Of a stretch of DNA of 64,000 nucleotides, positions 1-8,701 are shown piece after piece. Under the pieces are notes generated by a model, which was not told where the DNA came from, did no database searches, and worked only from the letters and a program-made list of their open reading frames with translations. Position 1 is the first letter of the stretch. Each line of letters opens with the position of its first letter. The position numbers were made by a program, and so were the translations under genes. This DNA is from Deinococcus sp. AB2017081. Lineage in GTDB: Bacteria; Deinococcota; Deinococci; Deinococcales; Deinococcaceae. The DNA is taken from contig NZ_CP140098.1 in the NCBI RefSeq assembly GCF_034440735.1, positions 3,329,501 to 3,393,500 on the forward strand, read 5' to 3'.

Positions 1-813
1 CACGCGCCGCCCGGGGTCGGGCAGGTCGCTGTACGTGATGGCGGCGTAGAAGTCCTTCCCCCAGTCCGCCCAGCGGGCCGGCTGCGTGGGCGTGAAGACC
101 GCGCCGTCGAAGTCGCCCACCCAGTACTGCGCGCCCGTGCCGCCCTGGGGGCCGCCCGCGAAGACGTCCACCTTCATGACCCAGCGTTCCTGGCCATCCG
201 GAGTGGTCAGCGGGAACAGATCCGGCACCTCCCAGATGCCGTCCACGCCGCCCACCGGGCCGAATCTGGACAGCTCCCGCCACACGTGCAGGTCGGGCGA
301 GCCGTACACGCCGATCTGGCGCTCGTCGGGGTGGACGACCACGCTGATCCACTGACCACTGGCCGCGTGCCGGAAGGTCTTCGGATCGCGGAAGTCCTGC
401 TTGCCCTCGTCGAGCACGGGGTCAGGCGTGGCGAAGTCCCAGGTCGCGCCGCCGTCGCGGCTGACCGCGAGGTGCTGCGCCTGGTGGTAATACCCGGCCG
501 CGGTGTACATGGCGACCACCGGCGGGTGGGGATCGCCGGGCCGCCCGAGCCCGCTGGTGTTCGCCCAGTCCACGACCGCGCTGCCGGAGAACACGTCGTG
601 CCGCTCGCGCCACGGCAGGGCGACGTCGTGCTCCGTCCAGGTCAGCAGGTCGGGGCTGGTCGCGTGGCCCCAGCTCATGTAGCCGTGCTCCGCCGCGCGG
701 GGATTGTGCTGGTAGAAGAGGTGGTACGCGCCGCCCGCGTATACGAGGCCGTTCGGGTCGTTCAGCCAGTACTGCCGGGCCGTGAAATGCACGCGGGGAC
801 GCAGGGTGCTCAC
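1..813 (-). CDS. Glycoside hydrolase family 32 (sucrose/fructan hydrolase), C-terminus off the window
   Basis: Predicted to hydrolyse beta-fructosidic bonds in sucrose or fructans. The translation opens with a WLNDPNG motif, which carries the nucleophile Asp of the GH32 five-bladed propeller. It continues with an FRDPK motif (transition-state Asp) and WEVPDLF, where the Glu is the expected acid/base; most family members have Glu-Cys here, this one Glu-Val. The start is taken as GTG at 813, with a GGGGG stretch upstream; an ATG a few bases earlier is in another frame. There is no signal peptide, so it is probably a cytoplasmic sucrase or sucrose-6-phosphate hydrolase. 271 codons are visible; the beta-sandwich domain lies off the edge. 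Family assignment is secure, exact substrate is not. Confidence 0.9.
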   Translation of the reverse strand, partial: MSTLRPRVHFTARQYWLNDPNGLVYAGGAYHLFYQHNPRAAEHGYMSWGHATSPDLLTWTEHDVALPWRERHDVFSGSAVVDWANTSGLGRPGDPHPPVVAMYTAAGYYHQAQHLAVSRDGGATWDFATPDPVLDEGKQDFRDPKTFRHAASGQWISVVVHPDERQIGVYGSPDLHVWRELSRFGPVGGVDGIWEVPDLFPLTTPDGQERWVMKVDVFAGGPQGGTGAQYWVGDFDGAVFTPTQPARWADWGKDFYAAITYSDLPDPGRRV

Positions 814-857
814 CCGCCCATGATGCCCCCCGGCGCGGACGCGCGCATGATGGAGGC

Positions 858-1565
858 ATGCCGAGGCGACTCCTGCTGCCCGCCGCGCTGACCGTGCTCG
901 CGTGGCCCGTTTCCGCGCACGCCGGCGGCGCGGCCCACCCCGCGATCGCTCGCGTGGCCCCCGCCGCCCGCGCAGCGCTGGACGCCCGGCTGCTCGCCGC
1001 CGCCCAGGCCGGGCAGGCCGCGCAGGTCGCGGCGCTGCTGCGCGCCGGGGCGGACGTGAACACCGCCGACGCCGCCGGCCGCACCGCCCTGACGTGGGCG
1101 GTCGTGGGCGACCACGTGGCGGCCGCACGCGTCCTGATCAACGCCGGGGCCGATCCCGACCGGCAGGACGCGCAGCGGAACAACGCCCTGCTCGTGACCG
1201 GGGAGACCGGCAGCGTCGCCATGCTGCGCGAGGTGCTGAGGGCCCGGCCCGACGTGACGCGCACCAACCGCTTCGGCGGCACCGCCCTGATCCCGGCCGC
1301 CGACCGCGGCCACCTCGCGTACGTGCGGGCCGTGCTGGCGACCACGGGCATCGACGTGAACCACGTGAACAACCTGGGCTGGACGGCCCTGCTGGAGGCC
1401 GTGATCCTGGGCGACGGCGGGCCCACGCACACGGAGATCGTGCGCGTGCTGCTGGCGCACGGGGCCGACCCGCGGATCGCCGACCGGGACGGCACCATGG
1501 CCCTGGAGCACGCCCGGCAGCGGGGGTACGCGGGGATGGTGAAGTTACTCCAGGCCACGGACTGA
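858..1565 (+). CDS. Secreted ankyrin-repeat protein
   Basis: A 235-aa protein with a clear Sec signal peptide (MPRRLLLPAALTVLAWPVSA, cleavage probably after AHA). It is followed by about five ankyrin repeats, seen as recurring units of the type ADVNTADAAGRTAL and GADPDRQDAQRNNALL. Ankyrin repeats bind other proteins; secreted and periplasmic bacterial ankyrin proteins are often linked to oxidative-stress or catalase partners, but nothing here identifies a partner. The start ATG at 858 has GGAGG one base upstream, which is unusually close, so the start could be slightly different. It is transcribed divergently from the GH32 gene. Confidence 0.85.
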   Translation: MPRRLLLPAALTVLAWPVSAHAGGAAHPAIARVAPAARAALDARLLAAAQAGQAAQVAALLRAGADVNTADAAGRTALTWAVVGDHVAAARVLINAGADPDRQDAQRNNALLVTGETGSVAMLREVLRARPDVTRTNRFGGTALIPAADRGHLAYVRAVLATTGIDVNHVNNLGWTALLEAVILGDGGPTHTEIVRVLLAHGADPRIADRDGTMALEHARQRGYAGMVKLLQATD

Positions 1566-1580
1566 GCCCACGCCACGCCG

Positions 1581-1586
1581 GATACT
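1581..1586 (+). promoter_or_regulatory. Putative leaderless -10 box (GATACT)
   Basis: GATACT lies six bases before the ATG at 1593, the only sign that the tiny signal-peptide ORF there might be expressed. No convincing -35 was found. Confidence 0.3.
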
Positions 1587-1592
1587 GCGCCC

Positions 1593-1682
1593 ATGCCGCG
1601 TCCTCTGAAGTTCCTGCTGGCCCTGCTGCCCCTGCTGCTCGCGTCGAGCGCCGCCCGGCGACCGGAGCGCCATGACGCCTGA
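1593..1682 (+). CDS. Possible orphan signal-peptide microORF (29 aa)
   Basis: A 29-codon ORF that is almost entirely a signal peptide: a short basic start (MPRPLK), a Leu-rich core (FLLALLPLLLASSA), then a short polar tail to the stop. It overlaps the first codons of the downstream FAD-enzyme gene in another frame. It has a GATACT box six bases upstream. It may be a translationally coupled leader, the 5' remnant of a secreted-protein gene whose body was deleted, or chance. No function is proposed. Confidence 0.3.
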   Translation: MPRPLKFLLALLPLLLASSAARRPERHDA

Positions 1683-2673
1683 CGTGCTGGACGTGGTCGT
1701 GGTCGGGGCTGGGCTGGCCGGACTGGCCGCCGCCCGCGACCTGCACGGGGCCGGGGAGCGCGTGCGGGTGCTCGACAAGGGCCGCGGCGTGTCCGGCCGC
1801 GCCGCGACCCGCCGCGCCCAGGGCGAGGACGGCGCGGCCGCCCGACTCGACCACGGCGCGCGCTTCTTCACGGTGCGCGCGGAGCGCACCCGCGGGCTCG
1901 TGGCGCAGGGGGAACGGGACGGCTGGCTGCGCGAGTGGGCGCGCGGCTTCGCCCGCTGGGAGGACGGCCGCGTCACGGGGGCCCGCAGCGACGGCCACCC
2001 CCGCTACGCGCCCCCGGAGGGGCTGAGCGCCCTGGGCAAGGCCCTCGCGGACGGACTGGACGTACATACGGGCGTGACCGTGACCGCCCTGGAACGCCGC
2101 GGTGACGTGTGGCACGTCCTGGCCGCGTCCGGCGAGGTCGCCCGCGCGCGCACCGTGCTGCTGGACGTGCCCGCCCCTCAGCTCCTGCCGCTGCTTGCGG
2201 GGACGGGCGTGGCGGTGCCGGACGTCGCCTACGACCCCGCGTGGGCGGCCGGTGTGGTGCTGGCCGCCGACCTCGACGCCACGTGGCCCGCGCTGGAACT
2301 GCGGGGGCACCCTGTCTTGGAGTGGATCGCCCGCGAGCACACCAAGCGCCCCGCCGGGCACCCCCCCGCCGTGATGCTGCACGCCACGCCCGCGTGGTCG
2401 CGCGCGAACCTGGAACGCACCCCGGACGAGGTGCTGCCCGAACTCCTGGACGCCGCGCGAGACGTGCTGGGCGACCTGCCCGGCGTGGAGAGTGCCTTCG
2501 CGCACCGCTGGCGCTACGCCACGCCCATCCGCCGCGCCGCCGGGGCCGGGCACTGGGACGCCGGGCAGCGGCTGGGCCTGTGCGGCGACGGCTTCACCCC
2601 GGACGAGCACGGCCCGCGCGTCGAGGCCGCCCTGCTGAGCGGGTGGTGGCTCGCCGCGCAGGCCGCGCCCTAG
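1672..2673 (+). CDS. Renalase-like NAD(P)/FAD-dependent oxidoreductase
   Basis: A 333-aa flavoprotein of the COG3380-type amine oxidase/renalase-like family. Residues 7-35 form a Rossmann dinucleotide-binding fold with VVVGAGLAGLAAARDL (GxGxxG) followed by the acidic end of beta-2 (VRVLDKGRG). The GRAATRR segment follows, as in flavin-containing amine oxidases. The C-terminus has LCGDGFTPDEHG, the usual second FAD-contact motif. The natural substrate is unknown; bacterial renalases oxidise dihydronicotinamide isomers, but that cannot be transferred with certainty. No SD is obvious, and the start overlaps the tail of the preceding microORF. Ten bases separate it from the next gene. Confidence 0.8.
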   Translation: MTPDVLDVVVVGAGLAGLAAARDLHGAGERVRVLDKGRGVSGRAATRRAQGEDGAAARLDHGARFFTVRAERTRGLVAQGERDGWLREWARGFARWEDGRVTGARSDGHPRYAPPEGLSALGKALADGLDVHTGVTVTALERRGDVWHVLAASGEVARARTVLLDVPAPQLLPLLAGTGVAVPDVAYDPAWAAGVVLAADLDATWPALELRGHPVLEWIAREHTKRPAGHPPAVMLHATPAWSRANLERTPDEVLPELLDAARDVLGDLPGVESAFAHRWRYATPIRRAAGAGHWDAGQRLGLCGDGFTPDEHGPRVEAALLSGWWLAAQAAP

Positions 2674-2676
2674 CAT
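2671..2676 (+). promoter_or_regulatory. -10 box TAGCAT of the CitE-like gene
   Basis: TAGCAT overlaps the stop codon of the upstream gene and sits six bases before ATG 2683, so the CitE-like gene can be transcribed on its own as a leaderless mRNA. Confidence 0.45.
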
Positions 2677-2682
2677 GGGGGC

Positions 2683-3510
2683 ATGACCGCCCGCCCCCTG
2701 AGAAGCGTCCTGTACGTGCCGGGCGACAAGCCCCGCGCCATCGACAAGGCCCGCACCCTGAGCCCCGACGCGGTGATCCTCGACCTGGAGGACGCCGTGG
2801 CCCCCGAGCACAAGGAGGCCGCGCGCGCCCACGTCCGCGACGCGCTGGCCGCCCGCTGGCCGGTGCCCGTGCTGGTGCGCGTGAACGGCTCGGGTGCCCC
2901 CTGGGAGCACGACGACCGCGAACTCGCCCTGACCGCCGGGGCCGCCGGCCTCGTCCTCCCGAAGGTCGAGGACGCCCGCACCGCCCACGACCTGAGCCTC
3001 GGGCTGCCCCTGTGGGCCATGATCGAGACGCCCCGCGGCGTCCTGAACGCCCCCGCCATCGCCGCCGTGCCGGGCGTCGCCGGCCTGCTCGTCGGCGCGA
3101 ACGACCTCGCCCGCGCCCTGCGCACCCGCCCCCACCCCGACCGCGCGCCCCTGCTGCACGCCCTGAGCGCCGTCGTGCTCGCCGCCCGCGCCCACGGCAA
3201 GATCCCCCTCGACGCCGTGTACAACGACGTCCGCGACCCCGACGGCTTCGCCCGCGAGTGCCGGCAGGGCCGCGACCTCGGCTTCACCGGCAAGACCGTC
3301 ATCCACCCCGCCCAGATCGACCCCGCCAACGCCGCCTACGGCGTCACCGACGACGAGGCCGACGAGGCCCGCGCCCTGATCGCCGCGTGGGACGCCGCCC
3401 GAGCCGAGGGCAGGAGCGTGGCCACGCACCAGGGGGCCCTCGTCGAGCAGATGCACGTGGACGAAGCGCAGGATGTGCTCGCGCTGTGGGAGGGGACGCG
3501 GGGGAAGTGA
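2683..3510 (+). CDS. HpcH/HpaI aldolase/citrate lyase family protein (CitE-like)
   Basis: A 275-aa TIM-barrel lyase of the CitE branch, which acts on citryl-CoA, malyl-CoA or related beta-hydroxyacyl-CoA esters. Recognisable segments are LYVPGDKPR near the N-terminus (CoA site), ILDLEDAVAPEHK (metal-binding Glu/Asp), VRVNG, LPKVEDA and WAMIETPRG (second metal ligand), and the C-terminal GKTVIHPAQI. As a stand-alone CitE-like protein without alpha or gamma lyase subunits it is probably a CoA-ester lyase or thioesterase rather than part of citrate lyase. Length is normal for the family. Confidence 0.85.
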   Translation: MTARPLRSVLYVPGDKPRAIDKARTLSPDAVILDLEDAVAPEHKEAARAHVRDALAARWPVPVLVRVNGSGAPWEHDDRELALTAGAAGLVLPKVEDARTAHDLSLGLPLWAMIETPRGVLNAPAIAAVPGVAGLLVGANDLARALRTRPHPDRAPLLHALSAVVLAARAHGKIPLDAVYNDVRDPDGFARECRQGRDLGFTGKTVIHPAQIDPANAAYGVTDDEADEARALIAAWDAARAEGRSVATHQGALVEQMHVDEAQDVLALWEGTRGK

Positions 3511-3993
3511 GAAGGCGACCCTTGCCCTTCCCTAATTGGAGAGGGGACAGACAAGGGAACTTGTTCCGGCGGCGCTGACTGGTGGCCCCCTCACCCCCCG
3601 CCGCTGCGCGGCTCCGCCCTCTCCCACAAGTGGAGAGGGGAAAAGCCGAAGCGTCCATCTTGCCCCCTGACCGAAAGCCATCGCACATGGCCCCATCCGC
3701 TCGGGGGCGGCCCCTCGCTCCTCTTGCCTTATTGACTCAGGCGCACTCGCTCATGGGCGCGAAGCGCGCGGGCGCTGACGACGTGAACGCCAGAGGCAGA
3801 GAGGCCGCTTCCACAGCTCGGAAGACTCGACCAAACGCGCCCTTCACCGCGCACTTTGCCCAGCGCAGCGCCGCTCCCCCTGCCCCTCTGCTGCGCAGCT
3901 CTACGAGTCTGGGGTAGGGGGCTGGGGGGTGGGGCAACCCGAGGCATCCCCCCCTTGCTTAACTCCAACTAATCCCTTTACTATACCAAAGCC
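3511..3993. repeat. Intergenic repeat region, copy 1 of a composite dispersed element
   Basis: This 480-bp gap holds no credible gene. At 3525-3546 there is a small hairpin (CCCTTCC...GGAGAGGG). From about 3580 to 3950 runs a composite repeat. It consists of a CTCTCCCACAAGTGGAGAGG hairpin near 3619-3639, then CCGAAGC and ACCGAAAGCC blocks, then a block starting GCGCGAAGCGCGCGGGCGC at 3757 and running through CACTTTGCC(C)AGCGCAGCG to a G-rich end. Nearly the same order of blocks recurs at 33620-33970. Copy 1 carries about 80 extra bases between the ACCGAA block and the GCGCGAAGC block. The element resembles small REP-like repeats known in Deinococcus. Confidence 0.7.
3955..3984 (+). promoter_or_regulatory. 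Promoter of psuK-psuG
   Basis: TTGCTT at 3955-3960 and TACTAT at 3979-3984 are separated by 18 bp. Transcription would start a few bases before ATG 3994. The region is markedly A+T-rich for this genome. Confidence 0.55.
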
Positions 3994-5106
3994 ATGCCCC
4001 TGACCGACACCGAATCCGCCCTGCTGGCCCTGATCCGGGAGACCCCCCTGGCCACGTCGGAGGAGCTCGCCCGCCGCCTGGGCTCGACCCGCGCGGCCGT
4101 GAACGTGCACGTGAGCAATCTGGTGAAGAAGGGCGCGCTGCTGGGCCGCGGGTACGTGCTGCCGCCGGAGGGCGGGCCGGGCCGCGTGGTGGTGGTGGGC
4201 GGCGCGAACGTGGACGTGAAGGCGCGCACGCACTCGGCGGCGGTGCCGGGCACGAGCAATCCGGGCGTGACGGTGCAGGCTCCAGGCGGCGTGGGCCGGA
4301 ACGTGGCGGAGAACCTGGCGCGGCTGGGCGTGCGTGTGGCGCTGATCTCCGTGGTGGGCCGCGACGCGCTGGGCGACGAGCTGCTGCGCGGGACGGAGGC
4401 GGCGGGGGTGGACGTGCGCGGGGTGCTGCGCGCGCCGGGCGTGGCGACGGGCACGTACACGGCGGTGCTGGACGCGTCGGGCGAGCTGCTCGTGGCGGTG
4501 GCGGCCATGGAGGCGATGGACGCGCTGACGCCCGCGGCGGTGCAGGAGCGGCGCGGGGCGCTGGGCGGGGCGGCGTGGGCGGTGGCGGACGGCAACGTGC
4601 CGGAGGCGACGCTCGCGCACGTGCTGTCGCTGGCAGCGGGGGCGGGCGTGCCGGTGGTGTTCGAGCCGGTGAGCGTGCCGAAGGCCGCACGGCTCCTCCC
4701 GGCGCTGGCGGCGGGCCTGTCGCCGCACGCGGTGACGCCGAACGTGCCGGAGCTGGAGGTGCTGGTCGGCCACGCCGTGCCCGACACGGTGGACGCGATC
4801 CGCGCGGCGGCGGCCGAGCTGCATGCGCGGGGCGTGGCGGTCGTGTGGGTGCGCCGCGGCGCGCAGGGCAGCGTGCTGTCCGCTCCGGACGGCGTCCACA
4901 CCCTGCCGGCCCTGCCCGCGGCCGTGCGCGACGTGACCGGCGCGGGCGACGCCATGCTCGCGGCGTTCCTCGCGGCCCTCGCATCCGGCCGGCCGCCCGC
5001 CGAGGCCGCCCGGCACGGGCACGCGGCGGCGGCCATCACCGTCGAGAGCGACCACGCCGTCTCCCCCGCCCTGACGCCCGCCGCCATCACCGCCCGCCTG
5101 ACCTGA
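3994..5106 (+). CDS. psuK: Pseudouridine kinase, PfkB family with N-terminal winged helix
   Basis: Phosphorylates pseudouridine to pseudouridine 5'-phosphate. The 370-aa protein starts with a MarR-like helix-turn-helix (about residues 5-55, ATSEELARRLGSTRAAVNVH). A PfkB sugar-kinase domain follows, with VVVGGANVDVKA at its start and DVTGAGDAMLAAFLAAL near the C-terminus, in which the GAGD Asp is the catalytic base and oxyanion hole. The HTH-PfkB fusion is typical of PsuK-like kinases. The next gene is psuG, 39 bp downstream on the same strand, which supports the substrate assignment. The HTH may let the protein sense pseudouridine and regulate its own operon, but this is inference. Confidence 0.85.
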   Translation: MPLTDTESALLALIRETPLATSEELARRLGSTRAAVNVHVSNLVKKGALLGRGYVLPPEGGPGRVVVVGGANVDVKARTHSAAVPGTSNPGVTVQAPGGVGRNVAENLARLGVRVALISVVGRDALGDELLRGTEAAGVDVRGVLRAPGVATGTYTAVLDASGELLVAVAAMEAMDALTPAAVQERRGALGGAAWAVADGNVPEATLAHVLSLAAGAGVPVVFEPVSVPKAARLLPALAAGLSPHAVTPNVPELEVLVGHAVPDTVDAIRAAAAELHARGVAVVWVRRGAQGSVLSAPDGVHTLPALPAAVRDVTGAGDAMLAAFLAALASGRPPAEAARHGHAAAAITVESDHAVSPALTPAAITARLT

Positions 5107-5145
5107 CCCTTCCCTCCGTTTCCCGTCACACCCCAGAGGTTTTTC

Positions 5146-6093
5146 ATGCCACACACCGCCAAGCCGTCCGTCCTCCCGTACCTCGACCTGCACCCGGAGG
5201 TGGCCGCCGCGCTGGACGCGGGGCGTGCGGTGGTGGCGCTGGAGAGCACCATCATCAGCCACGGCATGCCGTTCCCGCAGAACGTGGAGATGGCCCGCGG
5301 CGTCGAGGACGTCGTGCGCGCGCACGGCGCGGTGCCCGCGACGATCGCGGTGCTGGGCGGCCGCCTGAAGGTGGGCCTGACCCCGGAAGAACTACACCTG
5401 CTGGCGACCGATAAGGGCGTGGACAAGATCAGCACCCGCGACCTGCCGGTGACGGTCGCACTTGGGCGGCACGGGGCGACGACCGTGGCGAGCACCATGC
5501 GCATCGCGGCGCTGGCGGGCATCCGCGTGTTCGCCACGGGCGGCACCGGCGGCGTGCACCGCGGCGCGGGCGACACCATGGACGTCAGCGCCGACCTGCT
5601 GGAACTCGCCCGCACCGACGTGTGCGTGGTCAGCGCCGGCGTCAAGAGCATCCTCGACATCGGCCTGACCCTGGAGGTGCTGGAGACCCAGGGCGTCCCC
5701 GCGATCACGCTGGGCAACGAGGAATTCCCCGCGTTCTACTCGCGTTCCAGCGGCTTCCGCTCGCCGCTGTCCGTGGCCACCCCGGACGAGGCCGCCCGCG
5801 TGCTGCGCGCCAAGTGGGCGCTGGGCCTGTCCGGCGGCGTGCTCCTCGCCAACCCCGTGCCCGAGGCCGACGAGATCCCCGCCGCCGAGATGGCCACGCA
5901 CATCGACCGCGCGCTGGCCGACATGGACGCCAGGGGCCTCACCGGCAAGGACACCACCCCGTACCTGCTGGGCCGCATCGTGGAACTCACGGAGGGCCGC
6001 AGCCTGGTCACGAACATCGCCCTGGTGCGCCACAACGCGGCGGTGGCCGCGCAGGTGGCGGTGGCCTACGCGGGGCTGACGGCAGAGGGCTGA
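5146..6093 (+). CDS. psuG: Pseudouridine-5'-phosphate glycosidase
   Basis: Cleaves the C-C glycosidic bond of pseudouridine 5'-phosphate to uracil and ribose 5-phosphate (reversible). The 315-aa sequence contains family signatures ALESTIISHGMPFPQN near residue 33, DKISTRDLPV (with the Schiff-base region Lys), GATTVASTM and FATGGTGGVHRG. Length matches the family. An AGAGG ribosome-binding site at 5135-5139 precedes ATG 5146. With psuK it forms a complete two-step salvage path for pseudouridine from RNA turnover. A strong hairpin follows the stop codon. Confidence 0.95.
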   Translation: MPHTAKPSVLPYLDLHPEVAAALDAGRAVVALESTIISHGMPFPQNVEMARGVEDVVRAHGAVPATIAVLGGRLKVGLTPEELHLLATDKGVDKISTRDLPVTVALGRHGATTVASTMRIAALAGIRVFATGGTGGVHRGAGDTMDVSADLLELARTDVCVVSAGVKSILDIGLTLEVLETQGVPAITLGNEEFPAFYSRSSGFRSPLSVATPDEAARVLRAKWALGLSGGVLLANPVPEADEIPAAEMATHIDRALADMDARGLTGKDTTPYLLGRIVELTEGRSLVTNIALVRHNAAVAAQVAVAYAGLTAEG

Positions 6094-6108
6094 GGGCCAG
6101 AGGCCAAT

Positions 6109-6151
6109 GGCAGAAGGCAGAAGACCGTGCTGTGGCCTTCTGCCTTCTGCC
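6109..6151. repeat. Palindromic repeat between convergent genes, likely bidirectional terminator
   Basis: GGCAGAAGGCAGAAG (6109-6123) and its exact reverse complement at 6137-6151 form a perfect 15-bp stem with a 13-nt loop. It lies just after psuG and before the end of the DUF2167 gene on the other strand. The GGCAGAAGGCAG wording recurs in related form near 12581 and 39336, so it looks like a dispersed repeat family used as a terminator. There is no T-run on either side. Confidence 0.6.
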
Positions 6152-6161
6152 TTGTGCGCCC

Positions 6162-7013
6162 TTACGCCTGCGCGCCGCCCTTGCGGCCGAAGACGCGGCC
6201 CAGGAGGCCCAGGGCGGCGGCGATGACGATCCAGCCCTTCTTCAGCAGCAGGGGCAGGAGGGCCAGCAGGCCGAGTTTCTTGGCGGCGACCACGCCGACG
6301 AGGCCTGCGATGCCGTACGCGGCGACCTTGTCGGTCTTGCCGTCGAAGTCCTCGTAGCGGGCACCGGGCGCGAAGGACACCTGCGAGAGCAGGGTGGCCA
6401 TGTCGCGCTTGATCTGTGGGAGCTGGGTCATGCCGGCCACGGCGTTCAGTTCGAGCACATTGTCGCGGCCCAGGATGCGCACGGCGTAGTTCAGGGTGTG
6501 CTGGTCGCTGCCGTCGAAGGCGAGTTCCTTGGCCCAGTACATCTTGTGCGTGGCCGCGTCGTAGCGCGGCGGGTCGGCCCAGCCGACGAGTTCCAGGGTG
6601 CCGTACCCGGCCTCCTCGCGCTCCTTGTTGGCCTCGGCGGTGCCGGCCTGCATGTCCCTGAGCAGCTTGTCGTAATTGATCTTCGCGGCGTCGCTGTCCG
6701 AGACGTGCCCGTCCCGGCTCTCGGTGACCACGACCGCCCAGCCGTCGCGGGTGGCGGGATCGATGCCGGCGGGCACGATCATGCCCAGGGCGTCGTCGGC
6801 CGCCTCCGGGGGGTTGCCCCACTCGTCCACGATGACGCGCCGGGCCCCCGCGGCGTCGAGGTATCGCAGGGTCGAGCCGGTGTCCAGGGTGGCCTTGCCG
6901 CCCAGCAGCGAGACCGTGCCCGTCCGGTAGGCCAGCGGCGCGGCGGCGGGCGAGGTGGCGAGGGCCGGAGCGGCGATGGTCAGCGCCGCCAACATGAAGG
7001 CATGTTTCATCAC
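6162..7013 (-). CDS. DUF2167 membrane-anchored protein
   Basis: A 283-aa protein of the DUF2167 family (COG4714, predicted membrane-anchored). It has a signal peptide (MKHAFMLAALTIAAPALA). The family body includes DEWGNPPEAADDALGMIVP, an SDAAKINYDKLL segment and LVGWADPPRYDAATHKMYWA. One or two hydrophobic segments lie near the C-terminus (YGIAGLVGVVAA and IVIAAALGLLG), ending in a basic tail. Function is unknown; such proteins sit in the cell envelope. The start is GTG 7013 (then ATG 7010): a TATCCT box lies exactly six bases upstream of the GTG, favouring a leaderless GTG start. Confidence 0.85.
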   Translation of the reverse strand: MMKHAFMLAALTIAAPALATSPAAAPLAYRTGTVSLLGGKATLDTGSTLRYLDAAGARRVIVDEWGNPPEAADDALGMIVPAGIDPATRDGWAVVVTESRDGHVSDSDAAKINYDKLLRDMQAGTAEANKEREEAGYGTLELVGWADPPRYDAATHKMYWAKELAFDGSDQHTLNYAVRILGRDNVLELNAVAGMTQLPQIKRDMATLLSQVSFAPGARYEDFDGKTDKVAAYGIAGLVGVVAAKKLGLLALLPLLLKKGWIVIAAALGLLGRVFGRKGGAQA

Positions 7014-7019
7014 ATTCTC

Positions 7020-7025
7020 AGGATA
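7020..7025 (-). promoter_or_regulatory. -10 box TATCCT of the DUF2167 gene
   Basis: On the minus strand TATCCT ends six bases before GTG 7013 and nine before ATG 7010; this spacing is the main argument for the GTG start. Confidence 0.45.
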
Positions 7026-7152
7026 GGAGGAGGGCCGGACGCGCCGTGCCGCACATGCGCGGCTCCGGGGGGCCCCGACGGGGGAACGGCGCAGCGGAGC
7101 GGGCGGAGAGCGGCCCCCGCCGCCCCTCCGCCCGCCCCGGCCCCGCGCAGGT

Positions 7153-8478
7153 CTACGCCGGCACGCCTCCCAGCGGGCGGCCCTCGGCGCGCTCCTCGGC
7201 CTGGACGTCGGCGTTCACGGGGGGGAGCTGCTCGCCGTTCAGGACGCGGGTCAGGCGGTTCATGTCGAGCGCCCTCTCGCTGCGGGCGACGACCAGGGTG
7301 GCGACGCCGTTGCCGATGATGTTGGTGATGGCGCGGCCCTCGCTCATGAAGCGGTCGATGCCGAGGATCAGGGCGAGGCCCGCGACCGGCACGCTGCCCA
7401 GCGCGGCCAGGGTGCCCGCGAGCACCACGAACCCGCTGCCCGTGACGCCCGCCGCGCCCTTGCTGGTGAGGAGCAGGATGCCCAGCAGCGCGACTTCCTG
7501 CGCGAAGGACAGGTTGGTGTTGGTGGCCTGCGCGATGAACACGGCGGCCATGGTCAGGTAGATGCTGGTGCCGTCGAGGTTGAACGAGTACCCGGTGGGC
7601 ACGACCAGCCCGACCACGCTCTTGTTCGCGCCGGCGTTCTCCAGCTTGGCCATCAGGCGCGGCAGGGCGCTCTCGCTGGAGCTGGTGCCCAGCACGAGCA
7701 GCAGTTCCTCCTTGATGTAGCGCAGGAACTTCAGCAGGCTGAAGCCCGACAGCTTCGCGATGATGTTGAGCAGCACGAAGATGAACAGCGCGCAGGTGAG
7801 GTAGAAGGTGCCCATCAGGTACGCGAGCTGCTGCAGGCTGCCCACGCCGTACTTGCCGATGGTGAAGGCCATCGCGCCGAACGCGCCAATGGGGGCGAGC
7901 TTCATGATGAAGCCCAGGATCTGGAACACCATGACGCTCACGGCGTCGATCCCCTTCAGGATGCGCTGGCCCAGGTCGCCCATGCGGATCAGGGCGAAGC
8001 CACTGAGCAGCGCGATCAGGAGCACCTGCAGCAGGTCGCCCTCGGTGAAGGCGCTGACGAAGGTGGTGGGGATGACGTGCAGGATGAAGTCCGCGACGGT
8101 CTGCTGCCCGGCGGCCTCGGTGTACTTGGCGATGGCGCTGGTGTCCAGGGTGGCGGGGTTGATGTTCATGCCGCGCCCCGGCCCGACGAGGTTCACGACG
8201 ACCAGCCCGATCAGCAGGGCGGCGGTGGTCACGACCTCGAAGTACAGCAGGGCCTTGCCGCCCACCCGGCCGATCTTCTTCGTGTCGCGCATGCTGGCGA
8301 CGCCGCTGACGACCGTGCAGAAGATGATCGGGCCGATCACGACCTTGATCAGCTTGATGAAGCCGTCGCCGAGCGGCTTGAGCCCCTCCCCGACGGTCGG
8401 GAAGAAGTGGCCGACGGCCACGCCGATCACGATGGCGGTGAGCACCTGCGCGTAGAGACTGCGGAAGATCCTGGGCAT
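7153..8478 (-). CDS. dctA: Dicarboxylate:cation symporter DctA
   Basis: Imports C4-dicarboxylates (succinate, fumarate, malate) with cations across the inner membrane. The 441-aa protein has the DAACS-family features: multiple hydrophobic helices, the Ser-rich re-entrant segment ([14 protein letters not shown]), and [14 protein letters not shown] on the transport path. Reading begins at [13 protein letters not shown], because ATG 8478 has a good AGGAGG about seven bases upstream; in-frame sequence further upstream is low-complexity and lies in the promoter region. A divergent CitA/DcuS-type sensor kinase and its regulator lie next door and probably control this gene in response to dicarboxylates. 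Confidence 0.92.
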   Translation of the reverse strand: MPRIFRSLYAQVLTAIVIGVAVGHFFPTVGEGLKPLGDGFIKLIKVVIGPIIFCTVVSGVASMRDTKKIGRVGGKALLYFEVVTTAALLIGLVVVNLVGPGRGMNINPATLDTSAIAKYTEAAGQQTVADFILHVIPTTFVSAFTEGDLLQVLLIALLSGFALIRMGDLGQRILKGIDAVSVMVFQILGFIMKLAPIGAFGAMAFTIGKYGVGSLQQLAYLMGTFYLTCALFIFVLLNIIAKLSGFSLLKFLRYIKEELLLVLGTSSSESALPRLMAKLENAGANKSVVGLVVPTGYSFNLDGTSIYLTMAAVFIAQATNTNLSFAQEVALLGILLLTSKGAAGVTGSGFVVLAGTLAALGSVPVAGLALILGIDRFMSEGRAITNIIGNGVATLVVARSERALDMNRLTRVLNGEQLPPVNADVQAEERAEGRPLGGVPA

Positions 8479-8688
8479 GGGTGACGCCTCCTGGGGGTCG
8501 TGCGGCTCTCGGCGCGCCGCGCGTGGGGAAAGGTGGCCTGCGGGGGGCGGCCGGGGCTGGGTTGAGGTACGCCGCGCAGTGTGCGTCATGGCCGGGTCGG
8601 GCGGCCGGGTCGGCGCGGGGCGACCGCCGGCCGGGCCTGGCTGGGGCCGCGCCAGGACGTCACTTTTCCGGTCACCGGGGCGGCCGGG

Positions 8689-8694
8689 TATTGT
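8689..8694 (+). promoter_or_regulatory. -10 box TATTGT of the sensor-kinase operon
   Basis: TATTGT lies seven bases before GTG 8702, which is in frame with the kinase. This suggests the protein starts at 8702 as a leaderless message, rather than at ATG 8747, which lacks both an SD and a -10. Confidence 0.45.
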
Positions 8695-8701
8695 CCGGGA
8701 C

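Noticed and set aside
1138..3456. A 772-aa minus-strand frame opposite the renalase-like and CitE-like genes
   Set aside because: Low-complexity Gly/Ala/Arg-rich translation with no domains, while the plus strand has two well-recognised proteins.
3729..3968. A 79-aa ORF in repeat copy 1, with an 88-aa counterpart in copy 2 (33737-34003)
   Set aside because: The two translations differ by frameshifts and start in unrelated flanks, so the DNA blocks are shared but not a protein.
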